Source: Hsuehochloa calcarea (taxonomy: Eukaryota; Streptophyta; Magnoliopsida; Poales; Poaceae). Taken from it: a DNA stretch of 64,000 nt. The number at the start of each line of letters is the position of its first letter. Position 1 is the first letter of the stretch. Of the stretch, positions 22,840-34,139 are shown piece after piece. Position numbers and translations under genes: made by a program. The notes beneath the pieces are model-generated. The model was given only the letters and a program-made list of their open reading frames with translations. It was not told the DNA's origin and ran no database searches. The stretch covers positions 3,286,001-3,350,000 of the forward strand of contig CM070605.1 in NCBI GenBank assembly GCA_036346395.1, read 5' to 3'.

Positions 22840-23290
22840 ATGATACCTGGAGCGAGTGACTCGCTCATGAAGTTGACCAATCATCTGATCCGAAGGGTGA
22901 CTCTTCTGGATGTGAAGTGGAGCGCCCGGGGGTGATAGCCTTTCTTTGACCTCCGCAGGTACTGCTGATAATGAAGATGCAGTAGGAGCCTCAAATGAAG
23001 GTGAAGTAGTCGCAGCAGGTTCTTGTGCTGGAATAGGAACCTCAGCAGTAGGTGGAAGACAAGTATCAGCTTCATCCTCATCTTCCTCCACAAAGATGCT
23101 CTCTGTCACCTGTAAATCACCTGAAACATCGGATCTAGTTCCAGGGCTAGTCTCGTCAAAAGTGACATTGCATGTCACCTGGACAATGTTAGTTTCAACA
23201 TTAAAAACCCGAAAACCCCTCGAATGTACAGGATAACCCAGAAACAAACCATCAAAAGTTGTTGATTCAAATTTATCTAGGTTTTCTGTC
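22840..23290 (-). pseudogene. Sirevirus integrase-RT linker
   Basis: Minus strand, FLGYPVHSRGFRVFNVETN (the integrase end), then TCNVTFDETSP and a Pro/Ala/Thr/Ser/Glu-rich linker through APLHIQKSHPSDQMIGQL and HERVTRSR. Low-complexity linkers of this type normally join integrase and RT in Sireviruses. Confidence 0.75.
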
Positions 23291-23390
23291 TTTAGAATGA
23301 AACACTTGGCTCCAAAAACTCAAAAATGAGAAACAGAGGGTTTTAGAATGAAACACTTGGCTCCAAAAACTCGAAAATGAGAAACAGAGG
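23291..23390. repeat. 50-bp tandem duplication inside integrase
   Basis: TTTAGAATGAAACACTTGG recurs exactly 50 bases later, with the whole unit differing at one base (CTCAAAAA against CTCGAAAA). Since 50 is not a multiple of three it breaks the frame. Confidence 0.9.
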
Positions 23391-24230
23391 GTTTTCTACC
23401 AAACCGAAGCTCATAAGGGGTCTTGCCCAAAGAAGGTCTCAAAAAGACATGATTTGCAATATGGCAAGCTGTAACAATATCTTCGGTCCAAAACCTCCTC
23501 AGTGTGCTATACTCATCTAGCATCATCCTAACCATCTCGACTAAGGTCATGTTCTTCCTTTCCACCACACCATTTTGTTGAGGGACGTGTGGAGAAGAGA
23601 ACTGATGCTCAACACCACACTCAGCACAGAAAGAGGCAAATGAGGTATTCTTGAACTCCGTGGCATTGTCACTGCGGATCGCTCTCAAGGCACCAGGAAG
23701 TTCAGAAGCCAAACGAAGAAGAAGATCATGATAATGACCAAAAGCTTAATCCTTCGAAGTAAGAAAGAACACCCAAGTGTATCTCAAAAAATCATCGACT
23801 ATGACAAGAATATACCATTTGCCACCGACTGACCGAACCCTAGCAGGACCAACAGTATCCATATAAAGCAACTGTCCCGGTCCGTCAGTCATGACCATGG
23901 TCACTGTTGGGTGTGAGGCGGCAACTTGCTTGCCATGCTTACGGGATGCACATACAGCATCCTTGACAGCTTTGAGTTTGGGCAAAACTCTCATGAGATC
24001 AAGGTTGCTAACTCGCGTCAGATGATCAAAACCAATGTGCCCAAATGTCGATGCCAAAGCCAGAAATCAGAAGAAGATACAAGCAAACATTTAAGAGTTC
24101 CAGCAAGAGATTCAGAAAAATCAGCTCCAAAGATTCTACCAACTCTAGAAATCCCAAAAACAAGCTCACCAGCAGAATCAAGCACACGACAAGCATTTTT
24201 TCTTAAATCTAGTCTCATAGCTATCGTCAA
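23320..24230 (-). pseudogene. Sirevirus integrase, broken
   Basis: Minus strand. Pre-integrase region (SRVGRIFGADFSES, FWLWHRHLG), then GFDHLTRVSNLDLMRVLPKL, the first Asp in LYMDTVGPARVRSVGGKWY, the second Asp in AIRSDNATEFKN and the Glu in QQNGVVERKN, and YELRFGRKPSVSHFRVFG. Frameshifts occur near 24040 and 23740. A 50-bp direct duplication (23291-23390) repeats the KPSVSHF block and shifts the frame. Confidence 0.9.
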
Positions 24231-24318
24231 GAAGTTGTGAGACAGAACGCAGGTTGTACCTTAGCTTGTCTGCAAGAGCGACGTCCTTCAGGATGAATTT
24301 GTCGTTCACCCTGATCGA

Positions 24319-24513
24319 TCATGTTCCTTCAATCCGCCATTGTGTATCATCTCCAAAGGTGATGAACTCATCACCCATCGCTCGCGTGAAGGAGGTGAAC
24401 CATCTTGAATCTCCGGTCATGTGGCGTGAACACCCGGAGTGGACGAACCACGTGTTCTTCCCCCTTCCGCGGCGATCCTGAAAATCAAGGCACAGAAGAA
24501 CGATGTGTATCAA
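24319..24513 (-). pseudogene. Sirevirus protease with altered active site
   Basis: Minus strand, NTWFVHSGCSRHMTGDSRWF. Copia proteases of this group normally read W-(I/F)-V-D-S-G-C-S-R-H-M-T; here the catalytic Asp position is His (GTC CAC TCC). The aspartic protease that would cleave the Gag-Pol precursor is therefore predicted to be dead. Confidence 0.85.
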
Positions 24514-24744
24514 TACTAGGGTTAGTTAAACATGACTTGGGAACCCAAAGATCGAGACACACGTCATGAGTAGTATGCAAAATGAAGTGCTATCCTTGAT
24601 TACGCTTGAAGTTCTATCATGAGCAATGGTCACACTGACATGAGAAGCATCCTGTCTAGGAACATGATAATGACGGCATGTGAAAACAAATCCTAAACCA
24701 GGTTTATTATTTTCAAAATGACCATGTCACATGACGACTCTAGG

Positions 24745-26785
24745 TTAATGAGATGAATTTCTAGCAAACTTTTTCTTATCATTTTTCAACCTATGTCTCA
24801 GTAACTCAACCAAATGCTCATCCTTCTTGCAATAGGTGCAATGGTACTGGGTACCACTGGGAGAAGCACCCTTTGACTTAACAAATGGTTGGGCAAAACC
24901 CGTAGATTTAAAAATTATTTTTGCAGGTTGGGTTTTGAATTCAACTAAGCCATTTTTCAAGACTTGAATGACACTTGGCTCAGAATTGTCTTGGGCTGAG
25001 TTGTATCCTAACTCTTGCTTCTTGTAAGGAGTTTTAGACTTGTTCAGAATCATGTTTAACTGTTTCTTACCTTTAGAGAATTTTTCTAATGTGTACTTAA
25101 GGTAATCATTTTCTTTTTCAGATTAAGACAATATTCAAAAGTTTTGTTTTGAATAGCCCTAGTATGCCTACTCTTATGGAAAGCTACTTCAAGTTTAAGA
25201 GCTTCACATGAAGCATGTGTAGCAGAATCAATTGTATCCTTAAGCTTAGCATACTTAGCTATAACTGCATCTACTATGTCTTTCACTTCATGTTCTCGTT
25301 CAATGCAAAAAGAGCAAAGGCTAGAATCAACATTACCAGAAGCAACCAAATTGCTAGATTCTATGTATTTTTCACAAGGAGCAGATTTAACTTCAATTAG
25401 CTCAGTTATAGCATTTTCAAGTTGATGCAAAGCAACACCATGAGCAGTTTGTAGATTAGCGAGTTCAGAATATAAAGCATGGCAGGAAGTACATTCGTCA
25501 ACATCAAAACTCTTAGCATTCACAAGTTCTAATTTCAGATTATCAATTTGTGACTCTAAGTCCTTATTCTTAGCCATGGTAAACTCTAACGCTTCATCTT
25601 GACTAATCAGTTACTCAAACATAGTATCACATCTAACAACAAGAACATCATAGGATGGAGGTAGCTCATTGATGTCATCAAGGCCGACTGAGTCGCCATG
25701 AAGCACATGGGTGAAGTCATTGGCCTTCCCTTTCTTCTTGTCTTGGGGTATCTCCTCCTCCTTGTCCTCTTCGCTCTCAGATTCCACATCGCTCATGGAT
25801 TGCTCTCCAAAGGTGGCAAGGACCCGGTGAGCGGCCTTCATGAGCTTGGCAGCATCAAACTTAGGTTTGTTCCCCTGAGGCTTCTTCCAAGCAGCCTTCA
25901 CCTCCTTGTGGTTGCTCTTCCCTTTCAGCTTGGGGCAATTTGCTTGAATATGATTGAGCTCTCCGCACTCATAGTAAGTCACAGGACCGCCTCTCTTTCT
26001 GTTTCTCACATTGTTATAGGCCCTTGTGAACTTTCTGGCTAGAAGGGCTAATTCAGCCTCAGAAATACTCTCAAGTTCCTCTTCATGGATAGCAGATAAA
26101 CAAGCAAGAAAAATCCAGAAGAAGACTCAAAAAAATTATCAGAAGCTCTCTTGAAAGGATCTGCTACCAAAGCCATATTTTCCTTCTTGGGATGGTCAAC
26201 TCTTTTAATTTCATGGGTCTTGAGTTTGCTATAAAGCAACTCCAAAGTGAGACTTGAAAGGTTGACGTTCTCCTCAATGGTGGTAGCCTTCATCTCCCAC
26301 TCCTTGGTGTTGATTGCAGCCAAGAGGTGGGTGGCATTCTCAGATTGAGAGTATTCAATATCAACCACTCTCAACTGGTTGAGCACTTTGTTGAAGCGAG
26401 TAAAGACGTCATCGATGCTTTCTCTAGGACGCATCTCGAACTTGTTATACTCTCGCTTAAAGACCGTCTGACGCACTTGCTTGATCTGGGACGAACCATC
26501 ATGGTAGGTTTCGAGGATGTTCCAGATTTCGTGCGCGGTCTTAAAATGATAGATTCTATCATACTCCTGTCTACCAAGTCCAACATATAGAAGGTTCTTT
26601 GCCTTATGGTTGTTAGCCAAGAGGGCTGCTGAAGCCGGCGTAGCAACCTCGGGCAAAACGAGTGGAGCTCGAACAACCTCCCATATGGCTTGTCCTTCGC
26701 TTTGAAGGTAGACACCTATGCGATTCTTCTAATAGGTATAGTCGAGCCCATGAAAGACATGCGGCTTTGCGGAGTACTTCTCCAT
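24745..26785 (-). pseudogene. Sirevirus gag, broken
   Basis: Minus strand, start ATG at 26785 (MEKYSAKPHVFHGLDYTY, then a stop). Gag capsid follows: GLGRQEYDRIYHFKTAHEIW, TYHDGSSQIKQVRQTVFKRE, FTRFNKVLNQLRVVDIEYSQ, LTLELLYSKLKTHEIKR. The zinc knuckle near 25930-25990 reads YYECGELNHIQANCPK, with the first Cys of the usual C-x2-C replaced by Tyr. A coiled-coil tail with several Cys (25086-25577) follows. Gag forms the virus-like particle in the cytoplasm; this copy has stops near 26730, 26050 and 25600. Confidence 0.85.
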
Positions 26786-26824
26786 CGCCAAAGTTCAGTG
26801 ACCGGTTAAGATCATGATTGAATT

Positions 26825-26842
26825 AACCGGACTCTGATACCA
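26825..26842 (-). other. Primer binding site of the nested Sirevirus
   Basis: TGGTATCAGAGTCCGGT on the minus strand, two bases after the 5' LTR end; complementary type for the initiator methionine tRNA. Confidence 0.85.
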
Positions 26843-26844
26843 CT

Positions 26845-29172
26845 TGTTGGACCGAAACGGCGAATAGAGGGGGGTGAATAGGAGCACGATCTCTTTTTCA
26901 CAAAGATCGGATTCAACACTATTTTCTCTCCGATAGCTATGAGAGCTATGAATATCAATATCTAAGCATAGCAGAAGTTTTGTATTGAATCCAATACAAA
27001 CCCCGAGCAAAACAACCAAAATCAACAAAGGCTAAAATTCTAAGTGTTGGCGGTCGACCTCTATGTCAATGGCGGTCGGATCGTCACTTTGAATGATCGG
27101 ACACCACCTTGGGTGGTCGACTGACTGATGAACAGTGAAATCAGGCCGAAAAACGAAGTTGCAAATAGATGTAACTTTTGATCTACAACTCCAAACTCGA
27201 TGAAACTTGGAACACACCTTTTCCAGGATATCAGGAACCTATTCCAATCAAAGATCGTGAAGATCCTTGGCAAAGTTCGACCTTTTCTGTTTGAGTGAAG
27301 GATTGTTCAAAACCGAGTCAAAACGAAAACAAGATCAAAAACCTTGCTCGTGGGTTAGAGATGACCAAGATGATCCTAGATGATATCCTACATGTCACAA
27401 CAAGCAAGATTAGGGGCAGAAACCGAAGGAAAATTTGAGAATCAAAGACGGCCCCAAAATCACAAAATAGATAGCAAGAACGCAAAGAGACTCATCTCAA
27501 GAAAACTTGTATAGATTGATTTGTGATCGTTGCTGGTTTACAACAACTCCAACACGAAGGGCAAAACTCAATACATGAGTACACAATCAATCTCCTCTTC
27601 AAGAATACTAACCTCTCCACTCCCGAATCTCCAAAACGAAACTAGGGTTTCAAAATAAGCAAAAGTATTAAGGAGGTGCACAGCACCCTTCCATATTTAT
27701 AGTGGAGGCTAACCTTCTAGAATGGTTCCTATTGGGCACCCGTTAAGCCCACACACAAATGGGTTTAACTCACGCACGTATTTTAAAGTATCGTCTACAT
27801 CTTCTCTTGACCTAAACCGCTTATCCTCGCGTCGTCTTGCGCCGCGGTTTAGCCAAAAGCAATCAAGGCGGTATTTTAGTGATATTACCAAAATAACCCT
27901 TTTCGATCCTTCTCCAAAGACCGAGTCCAATCTTCATGAAGCAGTTTCATGCTTCGCCACGTGTAGGTTGATCAACGGTTCTCATCATGTCGGCAAGTCT
28001 CTCCCATCTGACTCCCACCGAAACCACCATGGCACTTGCACCGACCCCGCGCCGCTTGATGCAACCTGTCGTACCGAACTTCTCGTTCGGTCATCTTTGT
28101 CCATTTTGCGCCATGCTTGAATCCAATGACTTCACCCGGCACCATTGATCGTTCTGACCCTCAGCTCACCAAGCCTAGTCCCGATCATCCTCGTCGTTGA
28201 TCGTCGTTGACCTCTAAGCAACCTGCACAACAATAGATAAAGAAATCAATTCCGGGAATAAGTTCTTCACAACTTGACCCACGTTAGTCAAAACATGCAT
28301 CATGCAACATATATGCACTGAAACTCATGAACTTGACTCAACAAACAAACATCACCACACAAGGGACGATGACACAAGTGAAAACCGGTCGATCGACATT
28401 CAATGGCGGTCGACCACCTCTGGCGGTCGGATCGCCTAATCTGGGACTTAGCCGATTTTCAGCCCTTGAAAACCGAAAGCTCTCTAAAAATTTCAAACGA
28501 ATAGAACTTTTGACTCGAGACTCAGAAAATTATGAGATAAAGTGCATTAGAATCCCTCTCTTACCTACACCTCTATTTTTGGCCCACTCAAAACTCCTCT
28601 TTTATATCCGCCGGTCCGATCACGCTAGGTCGGTCGGACCGCCTAAGACCGGATCGACCCTGTGGGTGGCCATACCGCCATTCATGGCGCCCGGCGCCCT
28701 CGGCGATCGGACCACCCCTTGGCGGTCGGACCACCCAAAGAAGGGACTTAGCCAATTTTCGATACAAGTGAAAACCGATCATATCGCCACCCAATGGTCG
28801 GTCGACCACCCAAACAAGGGACTTAGCCAATTTTCGATCCTTGAAATCCGAGACCTCTCGAAATTTTAAATGAATAGATCTTTTGACCGAATCTCCAAAA
28901 TTATGAGACCAAGTGTAGGAGAATCTCATCTCTTACCTACACCTCTATTTTGGGCCACTCTAAACTCGTTATTATACTTGCCGGTCCGACCACCGCCCAT
29001 GGTCGGTCCGACCGCCATCGGGCCGGTTCGACCGCCGCTACGCCGTCCGCCCGCTTAAAACTCGAAAGCACATATTTTGTTTTGTTGAAACGCATAATTC
29101 GATAAACCTTCAATGCCATTGCCAATTATAACATTATTCTAAGATCATGAGCATATCCTCATGATATCCACA
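26845..29172 (-). mobile_element. 5' LTR of the nested Sirevirus (2328 bp)
   Basis: Aligns with 19362-21313. TATAAATA lies at 27694-27701 on the minus strand. A segment present once in the partner LTR is present twice here, at about 28381-28770 and 28771-29070 (period 390). Many one- or two-base losses fall inside GGTCNGACC palindromes relative to the partner LTR. Confidence 0.92.
28381..29070. repeat. 390-bp direct duplication in the 5' LTR
   Basis: GTGAAAACCG-TC recurs at a distance of 390 bases, followed in both copies by GGACTTAGCC-ATTTTC, a CTTACCTACACCTCTATTTT block and a palindrome cluster. Confidence 0.8.
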
Positions 29173-29177
29173 GTTTC

Positions 29178-29787
29178 AATTGGTGTTTTTTGAGGTTGTC
29201 GAATGTTTCCTACACATCGGAATTATGATTAAGATGTTGCATGCTTTTTATGACCAGGTCATCAACATAGGCTTCCAAGTTTTAGCCAAGTTGAGAAAGT
29301 AAGGTCTTTTGTATCAAGCATTGGCAGGAAGTACCAGTATTTGTTAAACTAGTAAAATATTCCAAATGGTGTGATAAATATGGTTTTTTCTTCATCATCT
29401 TAATATATACTTATCTGATGATAACCAAGTATGCATCTAGGAAACCCAATATTTCACAACTAGTAGTTGAATCAACTAATTGATCGATACGAGGAAGGGA
29501 AAAATCATCCTTTGGACAATCTTTATTTAGATCAGTAAAGTTTACACACATACACCATTTACCATTAACTTCCTAACCATTACAGGGTTAACCAAGCACT
29601 TTGGGTGGTCGACCTCTTTTATGAAACTTGTCTTAAGTAGTATGTCCAAATTATATCTAATAGCATCTCGTCGATCAGGTGTAAATCTCTGTACTTTTTG
29701 TTTTACTGGCTTCTTGTCGGGCCATAAATCTAGTCTGTACTCGATCACCTCCATAGGCACTCCAGGCATGTCGAATGCTTGCCACAT
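29178..29787 (-). pseudogene. Tat-type gypsy RT, N-terminal part, broken
   Basis: Minus strand. MPGVPMEVIEYRLDLWPDKK, PVKQKVQRFTPDRRDAIRYN and FIKEVDHPKCLVNPVMVRKL are the start of the gypsy reverse transcriptase; more degraded RT follows to 29178, where the Sirevirus interrupts it. It continues at 19356. Frameshifts remove the VDFTDLN region. Confidence 0.85.
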
Positions 29788-29832
29788 GAAGACATCTACG
29801 TTTGCTTGGAGGGTGGTGACGAGGGTATCTTC

Positions 29833-30420
29833 CTATGCGAGGTCGAGAGCGACTCCAATGCGAACGGTCTTCCAAGGCTCCTCTGTATTAAGTGGAACTT
29901 CTTTGACTTGGTCCTTTGGCTTTGGGGCAATTTTAGACTTCAATTGCTTGGTTGAAGGTTGCACTTTGCTTGCTTCTCGAGTTGGTATTTGGCTAATCAT
30001 CTCGAGGGACTTACATTTGCATGTAAGTGTCATCTTTTTATCACTGCGGACTGTGATTACTCCTTTGGGACCTGGCATCTTAAGACATTGATAACCATAA
30101 TGAGTAGTCATTAGGAATTGTGCCAGAGTTGATTGACCAAGAATAGCATTATATGTCGCGTCAAAATCGACCACATCAAAAGATATTTTCCACATCCTGA
30201 AATTGTTTAACGACCCAAATGTAACAGAAGGAAACTTGTCCCATTGGCTTGGCCAAAGACCTTGTATGATCCCATGAAATGAGCACCGCATCTTGGTTTG
30301 ATCTTTGTCTTGGGAACTTGCATTTCGTCTAGGCACTCCTAAAGAGTATATTTAATGAACTTCCACCATCAACTAACACGCGATTAACTCGACAGCTTGT
30401 TGATGGTGGGCTCACCACAA
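29833..30420 (-). pseudogene. Tat-type gypsy protease and protease-RT linker
   Basis: Minus strand. The protease active site CRVNRVLVDGGSSLNILF is near 30350-30400, with Asp-Gly-Gly as usual in this lineage. It is followed after a stop by SFDVVDFDATYNAILGQSTL, HYGYQCLKMPGPKGVITV and a Lys-rich linker. The Asp is kept, but a stop and a frame change around 30335 break the reading. Confidence 0.8.
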
Positions 30421-30539
30421 TCGAAAAATGACCAGGTCGAGTACAAGGAATTGGACAGTCACTTTTATCAAAAGAGATGGTGATTTCTGACCACTTTGGT
30501 ACTTTATTGATAAGAGGAGGTTCAATGAAATTTACCTCA

Positions 30540-32915
30540 CATTCGACAGAGAGCTGTCATTTCGTCTCATATGCTGACGATCCCCCATAGATGTGGTCGA
30601 TGGTGTGCTCTGGATCTTAAAATGCATCTCCTCATCATCATCCAGCTGTTTTTGACCACTCGTTTGTCCCACCTCTTTAAGTGTAGGAAGCGGTCCCTTT
30701 TCGGAGTTGTAATACTCGAGTTTCTGTTAAAAAACTCGGTAGTTGCGAAGGTCATGTTCTTCTTTTTTGTGAAAAGGACACCACCTAGGCTTGTTCTTTT
30801 GTTCAGGGCGTGCACCTTTGCTCCAGTGAAAGTATGGTTTGGAGCTTTGAGGCTTCTTGTCACTCATGGCTAAGACCTACTTAGAGCTTTTGACTTGAGG
30901 GTTTTGGCCTTTAGTTTTGCTCTTGGATTTTCCAGCCTTTTTATCTTTCATCTTGTTACCTTCGCCCACTCCCGTATGTCTCGATTGTCACAATCAATCG
31001 TGTGATTCCACTCAACTGCTTCTACTACAATTGCATAACGGTCGGTCATTTCGAAGAGCTCGACGATGGTAGATGGAGAATTTAGAGCGATATCATCCGT
31101 GATCCTACGATTGCGGACTCCCTACTTGAAAGCCCTAATGGCAGAAGAGTCAGAAACTTCAGGAATTGAATTGTGACCCTGACTGAAATGCCTAACAAAT
31201 TGGTGTAGGATCTCGTGAGAATTTGTCGCATTCTATGTAGGTCGTCCTCCTTTCCAGGGCGGCTGTAAGTGTCCTAGAAGTTGGCTAGCAGTAGGTTGCA
31301 GAGGTGCTGCCACGAATAGATTGACTCTTCTGGCTGATTTAACAAGCACGATCGGCGAGTCCTTCAAGCCTGAGGAAGGTAGTTGGTCATAACATGCTCT
31401 CCTCTGCCTTTGCTCAAACTACTGTGGTATAGATTTGAAGAAACTCGATGGGATTTTGTGACCCATCAAACTTCTCTATGTTCACTGGTCGGAACTTGGG
31501 CGACCAACGAACTGCTCGAAGGTTAGACGAAAACGCCTGACATCTGGTAACGATATCATAACACCTTCTTCCTGGGAAAGAAGGGTTGACATCACCAGGA
31601 TATTGTACTCGATGATACCCCGTGGTAAATGGACCTGAACTATCATAGATCTCAGTCCTACGAGGGTAATACTCCTCGTGCTCTATCTGTTGGTGCATAT
31701 TTCTTTGAAGAAGTGGTGAACGACCACCTCCTCTAGGAGTTTGCTAATCACCAGTTGTTCGCGGAACTCTTCTCCTACTAGTGTCGTGGTCGAGAGATCG
31801 ACCAGATCTGTGGTCCTATCATTCTCCACAAGGAGAGTTGTTCGAACAACTAGCATTCGATGGAGTTGTCCTAGTACGAGTTCCAAGACGGTGTTATCGA
31901 TTCCGCTTGAGCCTGACCATTGTGTCTCGATGTCTTCATGCGATCTCTTGAGAGAAGAGGTTGTAGCCTGACGCTTGTCCAAGCTCTTGAGCTGGGTTTC
32001 GTTCAGGTCATTGATTCGTTGAAGTTCTTGAGCTTCCTCCAACTGGTATTGGGTGCACCCAGGTAAGGATCTCTAGGTAGCAATTCTTCTTCTCCTAGCG
32101 GTTTCAGGATCATCGATATGTGAGTCAGCCAGAGTGTATCTCAGTGGAGAGCGACCACTTCTAGGATTTCAACCACTCTCATGAATGTGGAGATCCTGAT
32201 CGTCACTGGAGGTGTTCTCACCATCACCATGAGAGCCCGAAGCGGGTGCACGATGGGAAGCAACCCCAGTCCTGGCTCTTGGAGAGAGATTAGGATCTGA
32301 GGGGAAGGCAAAGACCTCCTGAGTAATACTGCTCCCACTCGCGACCGAGTCCTCCTGACTCGAGGAGTTGTCGAAGGGCAGCGCCTCACGACTTGGAGTA
32401 ATTCCCTCTAGGAAGGGGAATTCTGGGTTATAACCATCTCCAGTTGAAGGTGAACCCTGCGGGGGTATGGTCGAATCCATAGGTGAAGCGGGCTCGACAA
32501 CACACCTTGTGGGGGTAATCAAAGGGTGACAGTTATTAGGTGTTGATTAAGTCCCGGAATCATGGATTCTAGGACTTGTTGTGTCGGATTGGATGGCCTT
32601 AGACGGGCTTGACCGTTTGGAGGAGGAACCCTCGCTATGTTCAACACTCGCCATGGGGTGATCCTGGTCCTAGTCGGTTGAACCCTTACCCTTTGAGGGT
32701 TCTAGTTCCTCCTCTGGGCGTAATCTTGTGGGGAAGAGGGTTGCCTCATCAACCTTGTTCGTGGCACGGCTCCGTGAGTCTGGTGAAAGATCCCTGGAAT
32801 CGGCATTGCTGTCGGACAAAATGATGCCCTGCTCGTACTCGTAGCAGGCATCCATGTCGAGTCCTACGTAGTTTTCCAAATCGAACTAATTCTCCTCATT
32901 CCACTCTCCTGCCAT
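30540..32915 (-). pseudogene. Tat-type gypsy gag, broken
   Basis: Minus strand, ATG at 32915 (MAGEWNEEN, then a stop) about 60 bases after the primer site. The acidic N-terminal part reads YVGLDMDACYEYEQGIILSD. A central Ser/Thr/Pro-rich region follows, then the capsid start WSPKFRPVNIEKFDGSQNPI and EFLQIYTTVV near 31430, and a C-terminal basic segment with CPFHKKEEHDLRNYRVF (zinc-like C/H set) near 30730. Several stops and frameshifts. Confidence 0.8.
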
Positions 32916-32977
32916 GGAAGCATCAGAGTTGAAAATAAAGATAATTTGTCAAAAAGGAAAGGAGAAAAAAATGAGAT

Positions 32978-32995
32978 CCCCACGGATGGCACCAA
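32978..32995 (-). other. Primer binding site of the Tat-type gypsy
   Basis: TTGGTGCCATCCGTGGGG on the minus strand, one base after the 5' LTR end; related to the TGGCGCC-type primer sites of Tat/Athila gypsy elements rather than to initiator methionine tRNA. Confidence 0.7.
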
Positions 32996-32996
32996 C

Positions 32997-33862
32997 TGTC
33001 GATGGTTTAATATCAATCTTATGAATGAATGTTAGGGACTCTCCTAGAGCAAAACCACACTGGAAAGGATACAGGAATTTTATATAGGTTCATGCCTTCT
33101 ACTGAGAGAATAATAACCCTACTTCAGTGTTGCTGTATTGATTTTCTTTTCTTTACAACAAGAAGGAAGTCACTAAAACTAGGGCTTGATGACTTCTGTC
33201 TTTTGTTGTAGCTGTCGAATCTCTTGATTTCTTGATCACTCAATCCTCTTCTCTCCTTTTCTCTTTTCTATGTCCACCGACTTTACTCCTTATATAGCGC
33301 ATGAAGGGATGGTAGTTGTCCACGTCAAGATGCACCTTGTCGTTTGATGCAATGTGCATGTTTAAGGGCAAATCTTGTCGAGGCATATCCCCATCTTTGT
33401 CTTGCGGTTATGTTAGAGATTGAGTTTTAACATGTGCTGTTATTTCAGGAATAACGACACATATTAACTACTACATGTATTAAACACGGCGCACAAATAT
33501 CCCTAATCTTTTGGCCCCACATGTCTATAGGCTTTATCGATCCTATGGTGGTCATAGCTGACCTGGTCGTAATAAGACTTACGACCAGGAGGTGACCGTA
33601 GTAGGACTTACGATCAATTGATGGTCGTAGAAGAAGTTACGACCGTGAGGTGGTTGTAGTAGGACTTACGACTAATAGGTGGTCGTAGTAGAACTTACGA
33701 CCATATAAGGTGGTCGTGGAATAGCTTATAACCACTAGGTATGTATCATATCCCTCATTGTTAATATTGAGGGGTACCTTTGAAGGATGTATAAGAGATA
33801 TTATTATCTATAATATTGCAGATAAATAACTTAATTAATTGAGAATTATTATATCCTCGTCA
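32997..33862 (-). mobile_element. 5' LTR of the Tat-type gypsy
   Basis: 866 bp, aligning with 13396-14252. It carries the same six-unit hairpin array and a TATATA box at 33291-33296 (minus strand). Confidence 0.9.
33564..33738. repeat. 29-bp hairpin array, six copies (5' LTR)
   Basis: Units start at 33564, 33593, 33622, 33651, 33680 and 33711, the same spacing (29, 29, 29, 29, 31) as in the other LTR, so the array existed before insertion. Confidence 0.9.
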
Positions 33863-33867
33863 AGAAC

Positions 33868-34130
33868 ATACGTGAGTCCACCCACACAAGTCAGGCTGAA
33901 ATTGAGTACACAAAGGTCAGAACTATACGGACCGTGGAACCCAACGTGGGTCCACCTTCCATGCCCTCATGGATGTGCGTAGCCGGAACACGCTAAGCTC
34001 AATGGGTTGCTCGCCCTCCTGGGGGAGGATAGTACTAAGGCGGCTATGCTGAGTCACGTCAATGGCCTGGTCAAGCAGCTCGTGCGGCCACTGCGCAGCG
34101 TCTACTAGGGCCGCCATACCTAAAAATAAG
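33868..34130 (-). pseudogene. Plant mobile domain pseudogene, first (N-terminal) part
   Basis: A minus-strand open frame begins MAALVDAAQWPHELLDQAID and runs to AWKVDPRWVPRS, which matches the lead-in of PMD proteins (KxDPRWVPxLRxAGLL...). The matching continuation (LARMVEVTWEHEEDVPARL) lies at about 13340, on the other side of the gypsy bounded by AGAAC duplications. The reading is open for about 64 codons before a stop. Confidence 0.65.
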
Positions 34131-34139
34131 AGGGGACAT

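Larger units (their letters stand above)
19362..29172 (-). mobile_element. Sirevirus-type Ty1-copia retrotransposon, nested in the Tat gypsy
   Basis: LTRs at 19362-21313 (3') and 26845-29172 (5') begin TGTGGATATCATG and end TCGGTCCAACA on the minus strand. The element is flanked by the 5-bp duplication GTTTC (19357-19361 and 29173-29177) and interrupts the host gypsy reverse transcriptase exactly there. It has a primer binding site, gag, protease, integrase and part of RT in copia order; RNase H is gone. Several purine tracts precede the 3' LTR, a known Sirevirus trait. The 5' LTR is 376 bp longer owing to an internal duplication. Confidence 0.93.
13396..33862 (-). mobile_element. Tat-type Ty3-gypsy retrotransposon, complete outline, nested
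   Basis: Two LTRs (13396-14252 and 32997-33862), TGACGAGG...CATCGACA on the element's strand, flanked by the 5-bp duplication AGAAC (13391-13395 and 33863-33867). A primer binding site adjoins the 5' LTR, a polypurine tract adjoins the 3' LTR, and gag, protease, RT, RNase H and integrase follow in gypsy order on the minus strand. A long non-coding spacer with an antisense ORF lies between integrase and the 3' LTR, as known for the Tat lineage. It is 20,467 bp as found, about 10.65 kb without the nested Sirevirus at 19362-29172. All coding parts are broken. Confidence 0.9.

Noticed and set aside
22840..23290. Considered an independent Pro/Glu-rich host protein
   Set aside because: It lies in frame between the copia integrase and RT and ends in the HERVTRSR text that precedes RT in Sireviruses.
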